From positions 1 through 48,647 of the forward strand of contig JADGJG010000081.1 of assembly GCA_027596195.1 (NCBI GenBank): a DNA stretch of 48,647 nucleotides, in the 5' to 3' direction. Shown one piece after another: positions 1 to 11,150 of the stretch; position 1 is the first letter of the stretch, and every line of letters starts with the position of its first letter. Below the pieces are notes generated by a model. It worked only from the letters and a program-made list of their open reading frames with translations. It made no database searches and was not told the origin of the DNA. The position numbers and the translations under genes are program-made. The DNA comes from Podochytrium sp. JEL0797 (taxonomy: Eukaryota > Chytridiomycota > Chytridiomycetes > Chytridiales > Chytriomycetaceae).

Positions 1-1
1 G

Positions 2-313
2 GGCTGCTATCTCGACAACCCAGCCAGCCAAACTCTTGCGACTCCAAAGTTGGGTATCTCGACGTACACGGTGGAGACTTGCGCGTCGGCTTGTGAAGTC
101 GGCAAATTCCAATACGCGGGTCTCGAGCTTGCGAACCAATGTTTCTGTGGAAACTCGCTTGCGGCGACAATTTTGTCGACTGCATGCACCATGACTTGCC
201 AAGGCAACAGCACCGAGGTGGGATATCTTGCGCGATGGTTCTTTCTCATTAACATTCTCTTTCAGATTTGCGGGGGGCCGAATGCCTTGTCGGTTTACAA
301 ATTTTCGGGCTGA
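2..313 (+). CDS. WSC-domain protein, 3' end only
   Basis: Partial gene entering from the left edge in frame 2. Residues 1-72 form one WSC carbohydrate-binding domain: it opens with GCYLDN and carries the family landmarks YTVETC, FQYAGLE and QCFCGNS. A 48-bp intron (218-265, GTGGGA..TTTCAG, phase 0) separates it from a last exon ICGGPNALSVYKFSG, stop at 311-313. The sequence closely matches the sixth WSC domain and last exon of the minus-strand gene at 34,310-37,319, including the intron position, the 48-bp intron length and an identical final exon peptide. It is therefore a paralogue in opposite orientation. WSC domains are extracellular modules of fungal wall sensors and secreted glycan-binding proteins. 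How many domains lie upstream cannot be seen. Confidence 0.85.
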   Translation, partial: GCYLDNPASQTLATPKLGISTYTVETCASACEVGKFQYAGLELANQCFCGNSLAATILSTACTMTCQGNSTEVGYLARWFFLINILFQICGGPNALSVYKFSG

Positions 314-632
314 TCCATTCAACTTTCGAAACTTCTCATTGCTGTCTTCCTTCCATTCTCAAGCATTTTTTTTTACTTTTTCAATACGCGGCGAGCGAAA
401 ATAAACGAACCGGCGACTTCTGCTTCTCGACTTTCAAAGTGTCGCGTTTTCCCATTCAATTGCCTGGGGTAATTACGAAGCGGTTGTTGCTCAGGCGCCG
501 CTCCTTCACTCGTGGGATCGACTGTCCTATTTCACTCTGCGGCCAAAAAATGCGATTCTTGCAAAAAAAAAATCGAGACATCATCATGGCCACCTTGGTT
601 CGCACATTCTCGCAATTCTGAATAGCTTGAGC
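314..632. other. Intergenic, WSC 3' flank then INTS9 upstream region
   Basis: No convincing gene. The first ~110 bases resemble, in inverse orientation, the 3' flank of the WSC gene at 34,310 (a shared stretch around CATTGCTGTCT and a shared CAATACGCG motif), so the duplication extends beyond the stop codon. The rest is T-rich upstream sequence of the next gene. Confidence 0.5.
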
Positions 633-2923
633 ATGCTCACTATGTGTTCATCTCCACAGACCAATGCTAGTGCCGCAACGCCAGGATCACCGCAGCTCTC
701 ACTGGGCCCTTGCTGGCTGCTGTCGCTCGGCCAAATGCGGTGGGTTCCCTCCCTTGCATTCAAACCACCATTGAGTCCTCTTTAGTATTCTTCTCGATTG
801 TGCGCTGGCAGATGGACCCTACCAGCAGTTCCTGGTCCCGAAACTCGACTCAGAAGCGATACGCACCATCGATGTTATCCTCATCTCGAACCTCGAAACC
901 ATGCTCGCATTGCCGTTTATTTCAGAGTTTGGAGGATTCAAAGGTTCTGGGGTGCTTTCCATGTTAGATCCGTGTTGATGTTGGGCTGACTCCCGTTCCG
1001 CTGATTCAGGCAAAATATTCGCAACCGATCCGACCGTCTTGTTTGGCAAACTCAGACTCGAAGAGTTTATCAAGAGGTTTATTTCTCTTGCCGCAATGTA
1101 CTTGCCGATGTATCGAAGTTGATTCCCGATTCTTTCAGCGCTCCTGCCGTTTTCGAAGCTGACGGCAACGTTTCGCGACCTTGCTACTCCGTCAATGAGG
1201 CGCGATCCTGTATTTCAAAGATTAATCGAGTGCGATTTAATGAGATATTCGTAAGTATCGCTTTCTAAGTCAGCGAATAAGTGGGGACTCCTCAATACCT
1301 GTGAAACTGCGATGTCTGGCACCAACGAACCCTCAAGGATCGGGAACGAACTCGACGGATTCTCAAAGTGCGCGACGCACCATGCTTCCCCCTTTCTGAT
1401 CCTGCTTGGAACTACACTCACGAAATGTTTCAAAAGACGGTCGGCCCGCTTACTTTGACGGCGCTGAGTTCTGGTTTCTGTCTTGGGTCAACGAACTGGA
1501 TGATCACGTATCATTTTCAAAAGGTAATACGCGCGATCATGATCCCTCGAACTCGCGAACCTGAACTTGAACCACAAAACAGATTCTCTACCTCACCACC
1601 AGCACCCTCACCCTCAACAAACATTCTGCGCCCATGAACAGGACATCCTTGTCCCAAGCAGACTTTGTCATTGCCAACAATTCAGCTTCTCCCACGAACG
1701 ATGCGAGTGCAACGCAAATTCTCAACAAATCTTCCAAAATCGTGTACAGTCAGCTCGCGAGATGTATTGACACTGGAGGAACTGCTGTGTTTATGTGTAA
1801 ACCATTTGGAACGCTGTTCGACCTGTTGGAACTCGTCGAAAGTATTATGGCTGGGATGGGGATCACGGTGGTTGTTCACGTCGTGGGGAGTGTCGCGAAT
1901 GAAAGTCTGAAAGTTTGTAATATTCTTGGAGAGTGGTGCGTTCCATAGTGCCTGGAGTCAACATTTTTGTGTTCTGAGTGCGATTTTCCTCCAGGATGAA
2001 CAAGGAACGCCAAGATTCCGTGTTTGGATCCAAATTGCCTCTCGGACACGGCAAAATGATTGAATCCAAGCGTCTGATTACGCACAAATCGATCCACACG
2101 GTGTTTGCGGCCAAACCGCAGGTTGTGTTCCTCGATTATTCCGAACAGGCACAGGAAACGCTCGAAGCTTTCATGAAGTGGAGAGGAGATAAATGCGTTT
2201 ACATTCTTCCGGGTAATCGTGTCCCTTTGGAGAAATTAACTTGGCGTATTGAATTGTTGGTTTTGTTAGAATCCGAATTTCCAAGCAACCTCGCTCCCAT
2301 CTTCGCCAACGCGCGGTTCAACCTCCTCCACTGCCCTTTCAACACGAGTGCATCGGAGTCCGAACTCATTTCCCTTCTCGAATCCATCCAACCGGGCCTC
2401 GGTATCGCCATCCCACACGGTTCGAGTGCGTTCAATTCGGCGTTTTCGAAGGGAACTGTGGGACTTGTGGATCCTTCTTGTGGTCCGTTTGCGATCCCGA
2501 TTGATTCTACGAAACGAAGTATCAAAATTGACAAGGCGGTGGCAATGGGTGGGGGTTTGGTCGGGGACGACGCGTGGAGTGTTGATGGCTTGATTCGAGT
2601 GGATTCTGCAGGCGGGTGTGTCTTGAGAGAGGATGGAGGGAGAGGGAGGATGGTTGTGTTGAAGGAGATTGGGCTTGTGCGTCGGATTTTGGATCGCGCT
2701 TTGGTTGAGGTGAGTGGAGGTTAATCTGTTTTGTGCAATGATTTTATCCCAATTGAACTCGTTTCTTCAGTTAAACGGGATTCTTGTTGACAAGACGGAA
2801 GCAGGGGTGATTGTTGATGTAGATTCGGGGAGAATGAGCTTTGGGAAGGGAATCGTCGATCTAGAGGCGAGCGACGCGGCGCGGCTGGATGGGTTGTGGA
2901 ACTGGGCGATGTCAATAAAGTGA
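633..2923 (+). CDS. INTS9: Integrator complex subunit 9 (INTS9)-like protein
   Basis: About 583 aa (human INTS9 is 658 from memory). Proposed exons: 633-739, 786-943, 1010-1076, 1139-1250, 1437-1523, 1583-1935, 1995-2709, 2771-2923; all phases close. Family landmarks in order: ILLDCAL; IDVILISNLETMLALPFISEFGGF; IFATDPTV; CYSVNEARSCISKI; PLTLTALSSGFCLGSTNW; the beta-CASP region with GTAVFMCKPFGTLFDLLE; and a C-terminal domain ending NWAMSIK. INTS9 is a catalytically dead metallo-beta-lactamase/beta-CASP protein that pairs with nuclease INTS11 in nuclear RNA 3'-end cleavage. Consistent with that, the usual HxHxDH zinc motif position here reads SNLETM. The start is the first of two in-frame ATGs (633, 642). 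Least certain are the 186-bp intron 1251-1436 and the atypical donor GTTCTG at 944. A CPSF100-type paralogue is the alternative, less similar by recall. Confidence 0.85.
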
Positions 2924-2948
2924 AAGCCGATGTCGCTTATGTTTCGAA

Positions 2949-4353
2949 ATGACCTTCGACAAGCTGCCACTTACCATCAATTATTTTTCCTTTCAAACTA
3001 ATCACGAGCCAAGTGTGAAACTGATGACTTCTAAGATAAACAACACTGCCATCCAGCACTGTCGAAAAAATCTGATGATCTTCTTCATGTCTCATTTTCC
3101 GAAACAATATGTACTGGTCCTTTACGACTTTCATCACCGACACGTCGTATTCATGTCAATTACAACGATCCGAAAACGGGAATTGGACACAATGGGATCG
3201 GGTCTGCGGCACTCACTGGACTCGAGTGCGGGCTTCTTGCTGCAGGGTCTGCGGGATTGTCACATGTCATGAAAAGGGGCCAGTATGCGTCGACTGCGGC
3301 GCGTAAGGCCGTCGAGGTTGGGCTCGATGCTGGGTCCGGAGCGGTTGGAGGCCATCGGCGCCGCTATTGAGGGGCGCGACGTGGCGAATGCAGCATGGAT
3401 GGGTGCTGTTTCTTCAGGAGCCGTGAGCAGTGCCATGAGCGGAATCAATCGGGAACGAAACGCGTTGTCAAGCTTCACCAAACACGCGAGCTCGTGAAGC
3501 ACTCCAAAAAAAATCCATGAGCCTCCTGCCACTCTCAATAATGGGGAGCAAGTTCATTTCGTGGATCCAGCGGTTCCAGATCATCCGGGTGATCATATTC
3601 TAAGTCCCCAAAAAATCACGTGGATCTGCACAACACCCTCCTCAAGAATCGCGACTCCAAAAGTCCAGCCGGTTCTACAACCGCAAAACTGCGAACCAGG
3701 TCAGGAAAAAGACCTTTGCGGGACTCAAAAAAGAGCTTGCTCAACGCCACAAGGAGACGGAAACGCTCGGGAATGTAGAGCAACAGCAGACTACTCGCAT
3801 TGCTCAAATCGCCGCCGGCAAGAAGACTGTAGAAACGTCCATGGCCAAGGTCAAACAAGCACATGGAGCCAAGAGCCCCGAGTTGCAGGCTTTGATCGGT
3901 CAATCCAAGCAGCTGACGGTGGAATCGAAAGCGGCGAGAAACCTCCGTGATTTGATCAAGCAGTCGATCTTCAACCGCAAGCACCATAGGTGTGATGTTG
4001 TGAGTATATTTCTTTGAGTTACGCGTCGCACGACTTCTGAACAATTTCCCCCTCCAAACCAGACCGTCAAACTCGTGCGTGGCTGGGGATACGGATACGA
4101 GGGCACAGCCGGCGCCAGAAAAAGAGTCTTTTTCATCCGCAAAGCCACTGCTCATTTCAAATACTCCACGTCCAGTGGGAGGTGGACAGAAAACTCTTTG
4201 TATCCGGGGACTTTAACAGATTTTGCAGGCCAGGGAAATTTTGTCGGTCGAAAAACCGAAAACTTCTTGGGCAGAGGGGAAAGGTTTTATGGCAAGAACG
4301 CTGCGAGCAGAGGTGCTGTCGGTGCTGTCATGCATGGAAACAACGTTATTTAG
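2949..4353 (+). pseudogene. Unrecognised gene, apparently disrupted
   Basis: Protein-like sequence continues across this stretch but changes frame. About 3135-3350 encodes a Gly/Ala-rich segment (NYNDPKTGIGHNGIG, then AALTGLECGLLAAGSAG). The frame shifts near 3350 into GAAIEGRDVANAAWMGAVSSG, and a TGA follows at 3495-3497. Next comes FVDPAVPDHPGDH (3559 on), with further shifts at A-runs near 3615 and 3660, then a basic coiled segment (RFYNRKTANQVRKKTFAGL) to 3999. A good intron (4000-4062) leads to a Gly/Arg-rich end (RGWGYGYEGTAGARKR) with stop at 4353. Either it is a decaying gene or some shifts are unrecognised short introns: a donor after 3570 with an acceptor at 3663 would remove two of them. 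No family recognised. The Gly-zipper segment could be membrane-associated. Confidence 0.4.
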
Positions 4354-4649
4354 CGAAGATTTGGTTTTGCGGAGGAGGAGAATGACGAGCATGCTCGCGG
4401 AAAAGCATTCGTTTGATAGAGACTAAATAAACATCATCGATTGCCACGTCCTCACCCTTTTCCTCTATAAAGTGGAAGTGACTTTTTTGAGCGATGATAC
4501 TTTTGAAGTTTCGGAATTTTGGATATTGGAAACAGAGATGCTACGGTGATCTTATAAATTGACAAAAGTGAAGGTCCCCAGAACGTGTTGTATTCCCCTT
4601 TTCGAACCTTGTTTGACAAGCTCATGCGGGAAAAAAAGATATCGCAAAC

Positions 4650-5984
4650 ATGCCGCCTCCCCAACCCGTTGAATACCGCATCTCGGATCATACCACCGCC
4701 GTCGTCAGCATCGCCCCAGAGTCCAACCCGCAAGCGTCTATTGATCTTCCCAGGCTCAAGTCCCGAATGACGCTGAAAAATCGATTGATCCCGTGAGTTT
4801 TTGTAATGTGTCTAAATTCGCTTCTTGACGATTGAATTGCAGCCAAGAGTCTGGTGATTTGAAAGTGTATTGGGCCCGAATGACTCTGATCTCCATCATC
4901 GTTGCGGCTACCATCTGCGTAAGTGACTTTCTGTTCCTCAATCATTCCGCGCGCTTGTTGAACCCCGCCCTCCCTCATCAGGCTGTTTTGGAGATTTGGG
5001 TCATCATCAACCAAGTCAAACTACGGGATTTCTTGCTGGAGTTGACCTCTGATCCAGAGGTGTTGGACACCATTTGGTTCAACTTTCAAATCGCCATCAC
5101 TTTCAACGCCGTCTTTGTGGCTTCGATTTGGTTCTGGTTATTTATCACCTGGGATTCCATCATGTAAGATTCTTGCTATTGCTCTACCCTGCTGCATCGC
5201 TGACCCGTAAGCAAACAGCCACTTGAATACGGTTGAAGTGGTCGCAATCAATTTCTACAACTTGGGCCTCTTCGTATTCGGCGTTTCGCAAATCCTGCAA
5301 ATTGAAAAGGACCACGGCGAAATCAAAATACCGCTCAGTGAATCACAAAACGACTATTTCACATCCCCTGGATTCCGCGCGGCTCAAATTCTCATCCCCA
5401 TCGTGATTGGAATCTATTCCTGCCTCTTTGGATTCTTGCTGGGCCCCAAACTCCTCAATGACTTTAGTTGGAGGCAGTATCGCATCACGGGGGGCAGCAT
5501 GGAAGTCAAGAGCCTGTTCTTCAATTACGATGTCCATTTACTACTCCTCAAGTTCTCGCTGTTTTTCCTCACGGGATTCACTGTCATCAACCTGGTATTG
5601 ACTACCGTGACTCCCAACGGTGCGATTCTGATTCCCGTGTTTGGAACGATTCTGGGGTTCTTTATTGCGGTTTCGGGATTCTATGGAGCGCGGTATGAAA
5701 TCCGGTGGCTTGCAATGACTTACGAAGCTGGACTTGTCGGGGCCATGGGCTACATTTCCCAGCGAGTCTACACCGCGTATTCGCGCGATGGAGAAACAAG
5801 CAGTCGCGTGGAAATCCCGTTTTTGGTTTATGCTGCTTGCTCGGGGTTACTGCTGATTGCGTCGTTTGGATTTGGGGTCCGCGTGATTGCGAATTTCGGG
5901 AAAGGGTTGAAGGAGGTGTTGGACCAGGAGATGAAGCGCAAGAATGGGGAGTTTGTACCGCAGGAGATTGATTTGGATGCATGA
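4650..5984 (+). CDS. UPF0658 Golgi membrane protein, paralogue A
   Basis: 388 aa from exons 4650-4792, 4843-4918, 4982-5163, 5219-5984; phases 2, 0, 2. The protein has a short N-terminal tail and about seven hydrophobic segments (starting MTLISIIVAATIC, then FVASIWFWLFITW and on). Family signatures are FSWRQYRITGG, YDVHLLLLKFSLFFLTGF, YGARYEIRWL and the C-terminal NFGKGLKEVLDQE, followed by a charged tail ending EIDLDA. This fits the fungal UPF0658 Golgi-membrane family; function unknown. It is first of three head-to-tail copies (A, B, C), with D convergent, and about 65 bp separates its stop from B's start. A lacks two introns present in B (those at EVT|Y and DLV|L). Confidence 0.85.
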
Positions 5985-6052
5985 GTTGGTGTGGGGGCTG
6001 TTAGCTGAGCATATTTATTGATAAAAATTAGAAGTTTAAACTGATTTTCAAG

Positions 6053-7570
6053 ATGGATTTCCAAAAATGGATCGCAAAAGGGATTCCAAGAATGGTTGAA
6101 AAATTGCATTCCGACGACTCCGAACGGCCAGATCACGGTGACTCCGCGTGCATTGACCTCCGCCGCTCCACGGTTCGCTCCGATGTCCAGCCTCTCCGGA
6201 AAGGGCTCTCACTGAAATCACGACTTATACCGTAAGTTGCACATCTGCCGGCGTCCAATTGTGAAACTCATTCATTGCAGACAAGAGTCAGGGGATTTGA
6301 AGGTATTTTGGGCACAAAGGACGCTGATATCCATCATAATAACCTCTGCCGTTTGTGTGAGTCTGTTCTCTGGCTCTCTTCTGCAACGTTCCTAAGCAAG
6401 AATCGACAGGCGGGGTTTGAAATCTGGGTCATCATCAACCAAGTCCGGCTGAGGAACTCCCTCCTTCCAACCAGCAGTGAACAAGCAAGTGAAGATATTT
6501 GGTACAATTTCAAGATTGAAGTGACGTGAGTTTGGCTGTGCTTGTTTCAGTTTGTCTACTGGGCGGGGGCGCAAAAATCGCTGTTGTTCATCATGTCTTA
6601 CACGATAGATACGAATCCGTCTTTGTCGCTTCGATTTGGTTCTGGTTGTTTTTGACGTGGGATGCGATCATGTGAGTGGGGTGCTTGTTTGTGGCTTCGC
6701 TGACTAAGCCAATTTTTCAGCCACTTGAATACGGTCGAAATCCTTGCCATCAACGCCTACAACGTTGGCCTATTCGCATTCGGAGTCTCGCAAATTATTC
6801 AAATCAACTCAGACCACAGCGGAATCATGAACGAAATTAGCAACGTCCAATTCGATTTTTTCAATACGGGTGGCTTCCTTGTGGCTCAAATCATTATTCC
6901 CATCGTGATTGGATTATATTCGTGTCTGTTTGGCCTGCTACTATGTCCAAAACTTGTAAAGGATTTTGGATGGCGACAATATCGCATCACGGGTGGATCC
7001 ATCGCCTTGAACAAAGTCTTTCTGGTTTACGACGTGACTCTCCTGCTTCTCAAGTTCTGCCTCTTTTTCGTCACTGGTTTCACAATCATCGACCTTGGTG
7101 GGTGCCCTTTCCATCGCGCTGGCCGAATTTGTGACTAATTTCCTGTTTCTCATCCGCCTTCCATTCCTTGCCGCTCTCCAGTCCTCACAAATGTCACTGC
7201 AAATGGCCAAATTTTAATCCCCGTACTTGGGACCGCGTTCGGGTTCGGCCTTGCCGCATCAGGCTTTTACGGCTCGAGGTACGAAATTCGGTGGCTAATG
7301 ATTGGATACCAGCTTGGAATTCTTGTTTCGCTCGGTTACATTATCCAGCGGATATACGCGGCATACACGCAAGATGCGCAAACGAGCAGTCGCGTGGAGG
7401 TTCCGTTTTTGGTGTACGCTGCGTGTTCGGCGATGTTGCTCATGGCTTCATTTGTATTTGGCATGCTGTGCATGTCCAATTTTGGAAAAGGATTGAAGGA
7501 GGTGTTGGACCAGGAGGTGAAGCGCAAGAATGGGGATTTTGTGCCGCAGGCGATTGATTTGGACGCTTGA
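6053..7570 (+). CDS. UPF0658 Golgi membrane protein, paralogue B
   Basis: 399 aa from exons 6053-6231, 6281-6356, 6410-6525, 6609-6671, 6721-7097, 7182-7570. It is the closest relative of A: both have HLNTVE, GWRQYRITGGS-type and NFGKGLKEVLDQE sequences and an EIDLDA-like end (here AIDLDA). It is the most intron-rich of the four, holding all five intron positions seen in the family. The last intron falls after the first base of the Val codon (phase 1), one base later than in C and D (phase 0), so it appears to have slid by one nucleotide. The 59-residue N-terminal extension before the first splice is the longest. Multi-pass membrane protein; role unknown. Confidence 0.85.
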
Positions 7571-7660
7571 ACGAGGCATGCGAATAGTGAGGCATGCGAA
7601 TCGATCATTGAAATATATTTATATAATCTTATGGAGAAGAATCTTGGTATGTGAACCTGA

Positions 7661-9100
7661 ATGAAAAAGATGCCTGAAACTGACGCCGAGCAGTCCTTCA
7701 TTCCGACCGCAAACACCAAATACGGAACCGGCGGTTCATCGGAAGCGCTTTCTCCAAGCGACTTCCCGCCCGAGGTTCCTGCCCTGCGCGCAAAGAAGGC
7801 GTTCCTGGAGCAAATCTTCCCGTGAGTCGAGTTTGGTCAAGCCCTGGCACTCTCCTCACCCCAACCCCTTCAACCTCCGCAGCCAGGAAGCCGGCGATCT
7901 GAAAGTGTTCTGGTCCAAATGGGCGTTGGCCGCAACGCTGGTTGCCAGTCTCCTGTGTGTGAGTGTCTTTGGTGTCTTGCTGCGGTTCTCAAGCTGAACT
8001 TCAAAAAAACCCAGGCACTTTGCGAAACATGGATCATGCTGAACGAAAACGCGATCAAGCGAGATCTTCTCGGCGCTCAGTATCAAAATGGAAGTGATGC
8101 TACATACCAAATTTGGACCAATTTCAAAGTCGAACTGACGTGAGCCTTTGTCTCTCCATCAATCCACATGCCGGTGTTAAAATGCGCGCGTACTATATCT
8201 TCAGATATCACTCCATCTTTCTCGGTTCCATCGGATTCTGGCTCTTCATCACCTGGAACGGAATCATGCACCAAAACCTGCTCCAAATCTTCTCCATCAA
8301 TTTCTTCAACATCGGCTTGCTCGTATACTCCATTATGCAGATTCTCCAAACCAACAACGACCTCAACACGGTGAAATCACATCTCAGCGACCCGACCATC
8401 GCGAACGATAGCGGATCCTTTTTGGCGGCGCAAATCCTGTTGCCGAGTGTTATCGCCGTGTTTATTCCCGTGTTTGTATTCCTGACGTACAAGTTGAAGG
8501 GGGAGTTTGGATGGAGAATGTATCGCATTACGGGTGGGGATCCGAAAGTGACGCGTGCATTTACGGCGTACCATGTTTTGCTGCTGCTGTTCAAGTATAG
8601 CGTGTTTGCGGGAACCGGATTCATGATCATTGATTTGGTAAGAGGACTCTCATTGCTCTGAAACAATCGTGTCCCACAGAAACCTGAACTAAAACTTTGA
8701 TCACACCCAGGTCCTCACAAGTATCACTACTGCAGGCGTTATCTCCATCCCGATTGTAGCCGCCTTCATTGCCCTCGGAACCGTGATTGCCGGATTTTAC
8801 AGCGCTCGGTTCGAAAACAAACCTTTTATGGTTGTGTTCCTGGTCGGATGCCTTGGCATCTTTGGATACATTGTGGACCGGTTCGTTCACGCGTTTCAAC
8901 GCGGTGGGGATGAGTTTCAGAGAGCCAAGATTCCGTTTATTGCGTTTGGCGTCTTGTGTGAGGGCTTGTTGATCGCGTGTGTGGTGTATGGAGTGTTGGT
9001 GATGCGAAACTTTGGGGAGGGGTTGATGAGCGTGTTGGAGCAGGAGGTCAAGAGGCGGAGAGGGGAATATCAGGCTCCTGAAATTGACATGGACGCGTGA
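7661..9100 (+). CDS. UPF0658 Golgi membrane protein, paralogue C
   Basis: 394 aa from exons 7661-7821, 7883-7958, 8015-8139, 8205-8637, 8711-9100. It shares the family core (EFGWRMYRITGG, YHVLLLLFKYSVF, NFGEGLMSVLEQE, end EIDMDA) but is more divergent than A or B. It lacks the intron before HLNT seen in A and B and keeps the EVT|Y intron shared with B. The second exon is exactly 76 bp, as in all four paralogues. ATG 7661 is used; a second in-frame ATG follows three codons later. Its stop faces gene D across 225 bp. Confidence 0.83.
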
Positions 9101-9325
9101 TTTTCTGCAATGCGTGAATGAAAACTGCAGGACCTCGGCCTCTCAGCAACGTGATTATTGCAAACTAAATATTAATACTGCCTCATACTGTACGCCCAAT
9201 TATCCAGCCGTTCCCACTTTCACTGAATCTATTTTATTATGCAAATAAGGTCCGCAACTATTGATATCAAGCAAAATCAACAACAAATAAAAGGAGGTAA
9301 ATACACCCAAACAACAACACACTCA

Positions 9326-10700
9326 TCACGCGTCCAAATCAATCTCCTGCGGCGCCGACTCCCCCTCCTTCCGCTTTTTCTCCTGATCCAACACCTCCTT
9401 CAACCCCTTCCCAAAATTCACCATCACCAATGCCCCATATACACACGACCCCATCACCAAAAACCCCCCAACAACCGCATACATCAAAAACGGCAATCGT
9501 GCGCGAGAATATGAATCCCCCGAACTCGACCGCGCGTTGGCCGTCCATACACGTTCGATAATGTACGCGAGGATGCAGAGGTTTCCGAGAATGTAAATGA
9601 TGCTGAGGGGTCGTTTTTCGTGGCGCGCGCCGTGGAAACCTGTGAAGGTCACAATCGCTCCAACGAGGAGGCCAGAGATTTGGATCACGATTTGGCCGTC
9701 GGGTGTTACGGTGGTCAAGGCCTGATTGTTTTGTTTTTGTGTGAGTTTGGAATAGGAAGCGAAAGCGCGCAAATTCCGTTCCAACTGCCATTTCTCACTC
9801 GTAAAAATCGAAATCGCAACATACCAAATCAATCGCCGAAAACGCATACACAAAAAACAGCGAAAACTTGATCAACAGCAGCAAAATATGGTACCCGAAA
9901 AACACTCTTTCAAGCTCAATATTCCCTCCCGTAATACGATACTGTCGCCACCCAAACTCCAAATGCATGCGATACGTGAGGTACGCAAACGCGGGAATGA
10001 AAGGCCCAATCAGAACGGGGAGCAGAATCTGCGCGGCGAGAAAGTATCCCGAATTCTCGGCTTGCATGCCTGGCACTGAATCAACGAATTTGAAGTCATT
10101 CGCGGTTTGTACGATTTGGAGGATGGAGTATACGAACAGGCCGAGGTTGTAGAAATTGATGGACACGCATTGCATAATGTTTTGGTTCAGGAGTGCGTCC
10201 CAGGTTACAATTAGCCAGAATACGACCGAGGCCAAGAAGACGGAGTGGTAGGTGGTTCCGACAAGAAAGTTTTGATTGGCCGAGTCGATTGTGGAGATGT
10301 TGAAACTGCCATTCTGCAGCGCATTCTGGCTGGCGGTATTGAAATGCTCATTGACGGTGGATTCGTCGATCATGATCCAGGTCTCGCATGCGGCCTTCGA
10401 TCAGAGTTCAAATTAATCAACGCCAAGTTAAAAAGGCGGTACGCACGCAGAGGAAGGTGACGAGGAGGATGGCGGCCAGCGAGTACCGAGCCCATTTGAC
10501 TGTCATGTCTTCGGTTTGCTGTCTGAAACGGAATGGAGTTCGTTGGAGGGTCAGCAATCAACATCCGATGCTGCCACGAGACAACCGGCGACTCACGGGA
10601 TGATGCGCTCGAGAAACGTCTTCTTTGTGGGATTCCGCTTGGGTATGTCGGCCGGAGTTGGGGCGACAGCGTTGGTCGGCAGGACCAGGTCGGCTGCCAT
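9326..10700 (-). CDS. UPF0658 Golgi membrane protein, paralogue D
   Basis: 381 aa on the minus strand from exons 10700-10597, 10522-10447, 10394-9825, 9721-9326; all phases close. It has the family core LEFGWRQYRITGG, YHILLLLIKFSLFF, FHGARHEKRPL and NFGKGLKEVLDQE, and ends EIDLDA. It is inverted relative to A-C and convergent with C. It has only the two universal 5' introns plus the DLV|L-position intron (103 bp, 9722-9824). An in-frame ATG at 10781 would add 27 residues, but ATG 10700 (MAADLVLP) fits the paralogues' N-terminal length better. Confidence 0.85.
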
Positions 10701-11150
10701 GTTGGTGCGGGTGCGTGGCGGGAAAATGAATTTTTTTTCAATCTCCGCATTCGAAAGAGGGGGCTGACATGGACGCGACATAATTCTAGTTCACACGAAA
10801 ACAAATCCTACGGACAGTGAGAGTTACAAATGTGGACGGTGGACTAACGTTAGGAAATACTTCCAAGAATATCCATCCTGGGCAGGTATGAATGTCGCGG
10901 GGGCGAGCACTTTGGAATTACTGTTTATTGAAAATATAGCTAATAAAAACGCTGCCAATTCAACTCGAATCCTTGGCAATCGCTTTCGAAACCTTTTCCG
11001 AACATTCAAACACGCGACGAAACTTGGCCAAGTTGCGATCCAGAGCAAAAATGGCAACTCTCAACAAAAAGTATCCAGTTCCAATCTGCAGAGGGCACCA
11101 CAAGGGCACCACCGACGATCAAAAAAAACCTCGAAATTTCCAAGCAAGCG
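10701..11150. promoter_or_regulatory. Shared 5' region between divergent genes
   Basis: About 450 bp between the divergent starts of UPF0658 paralogue D (-) and the RING gene (+). It is A/T-rich around 10,920-10,960 (AAATATAGCTAATAAAAAC). No gene-like sequence is supported; presumed promoters and 5' UTRs. Confidence 0.4.

Noticed and set aside
3616..4155. 179-codon minus-strand frame
   Set aside because: Opposite the plus-strand basic coiled segment and its intron. The plus-strand reading continues through a well-formed splice pair, the minus-strand one has no partner.
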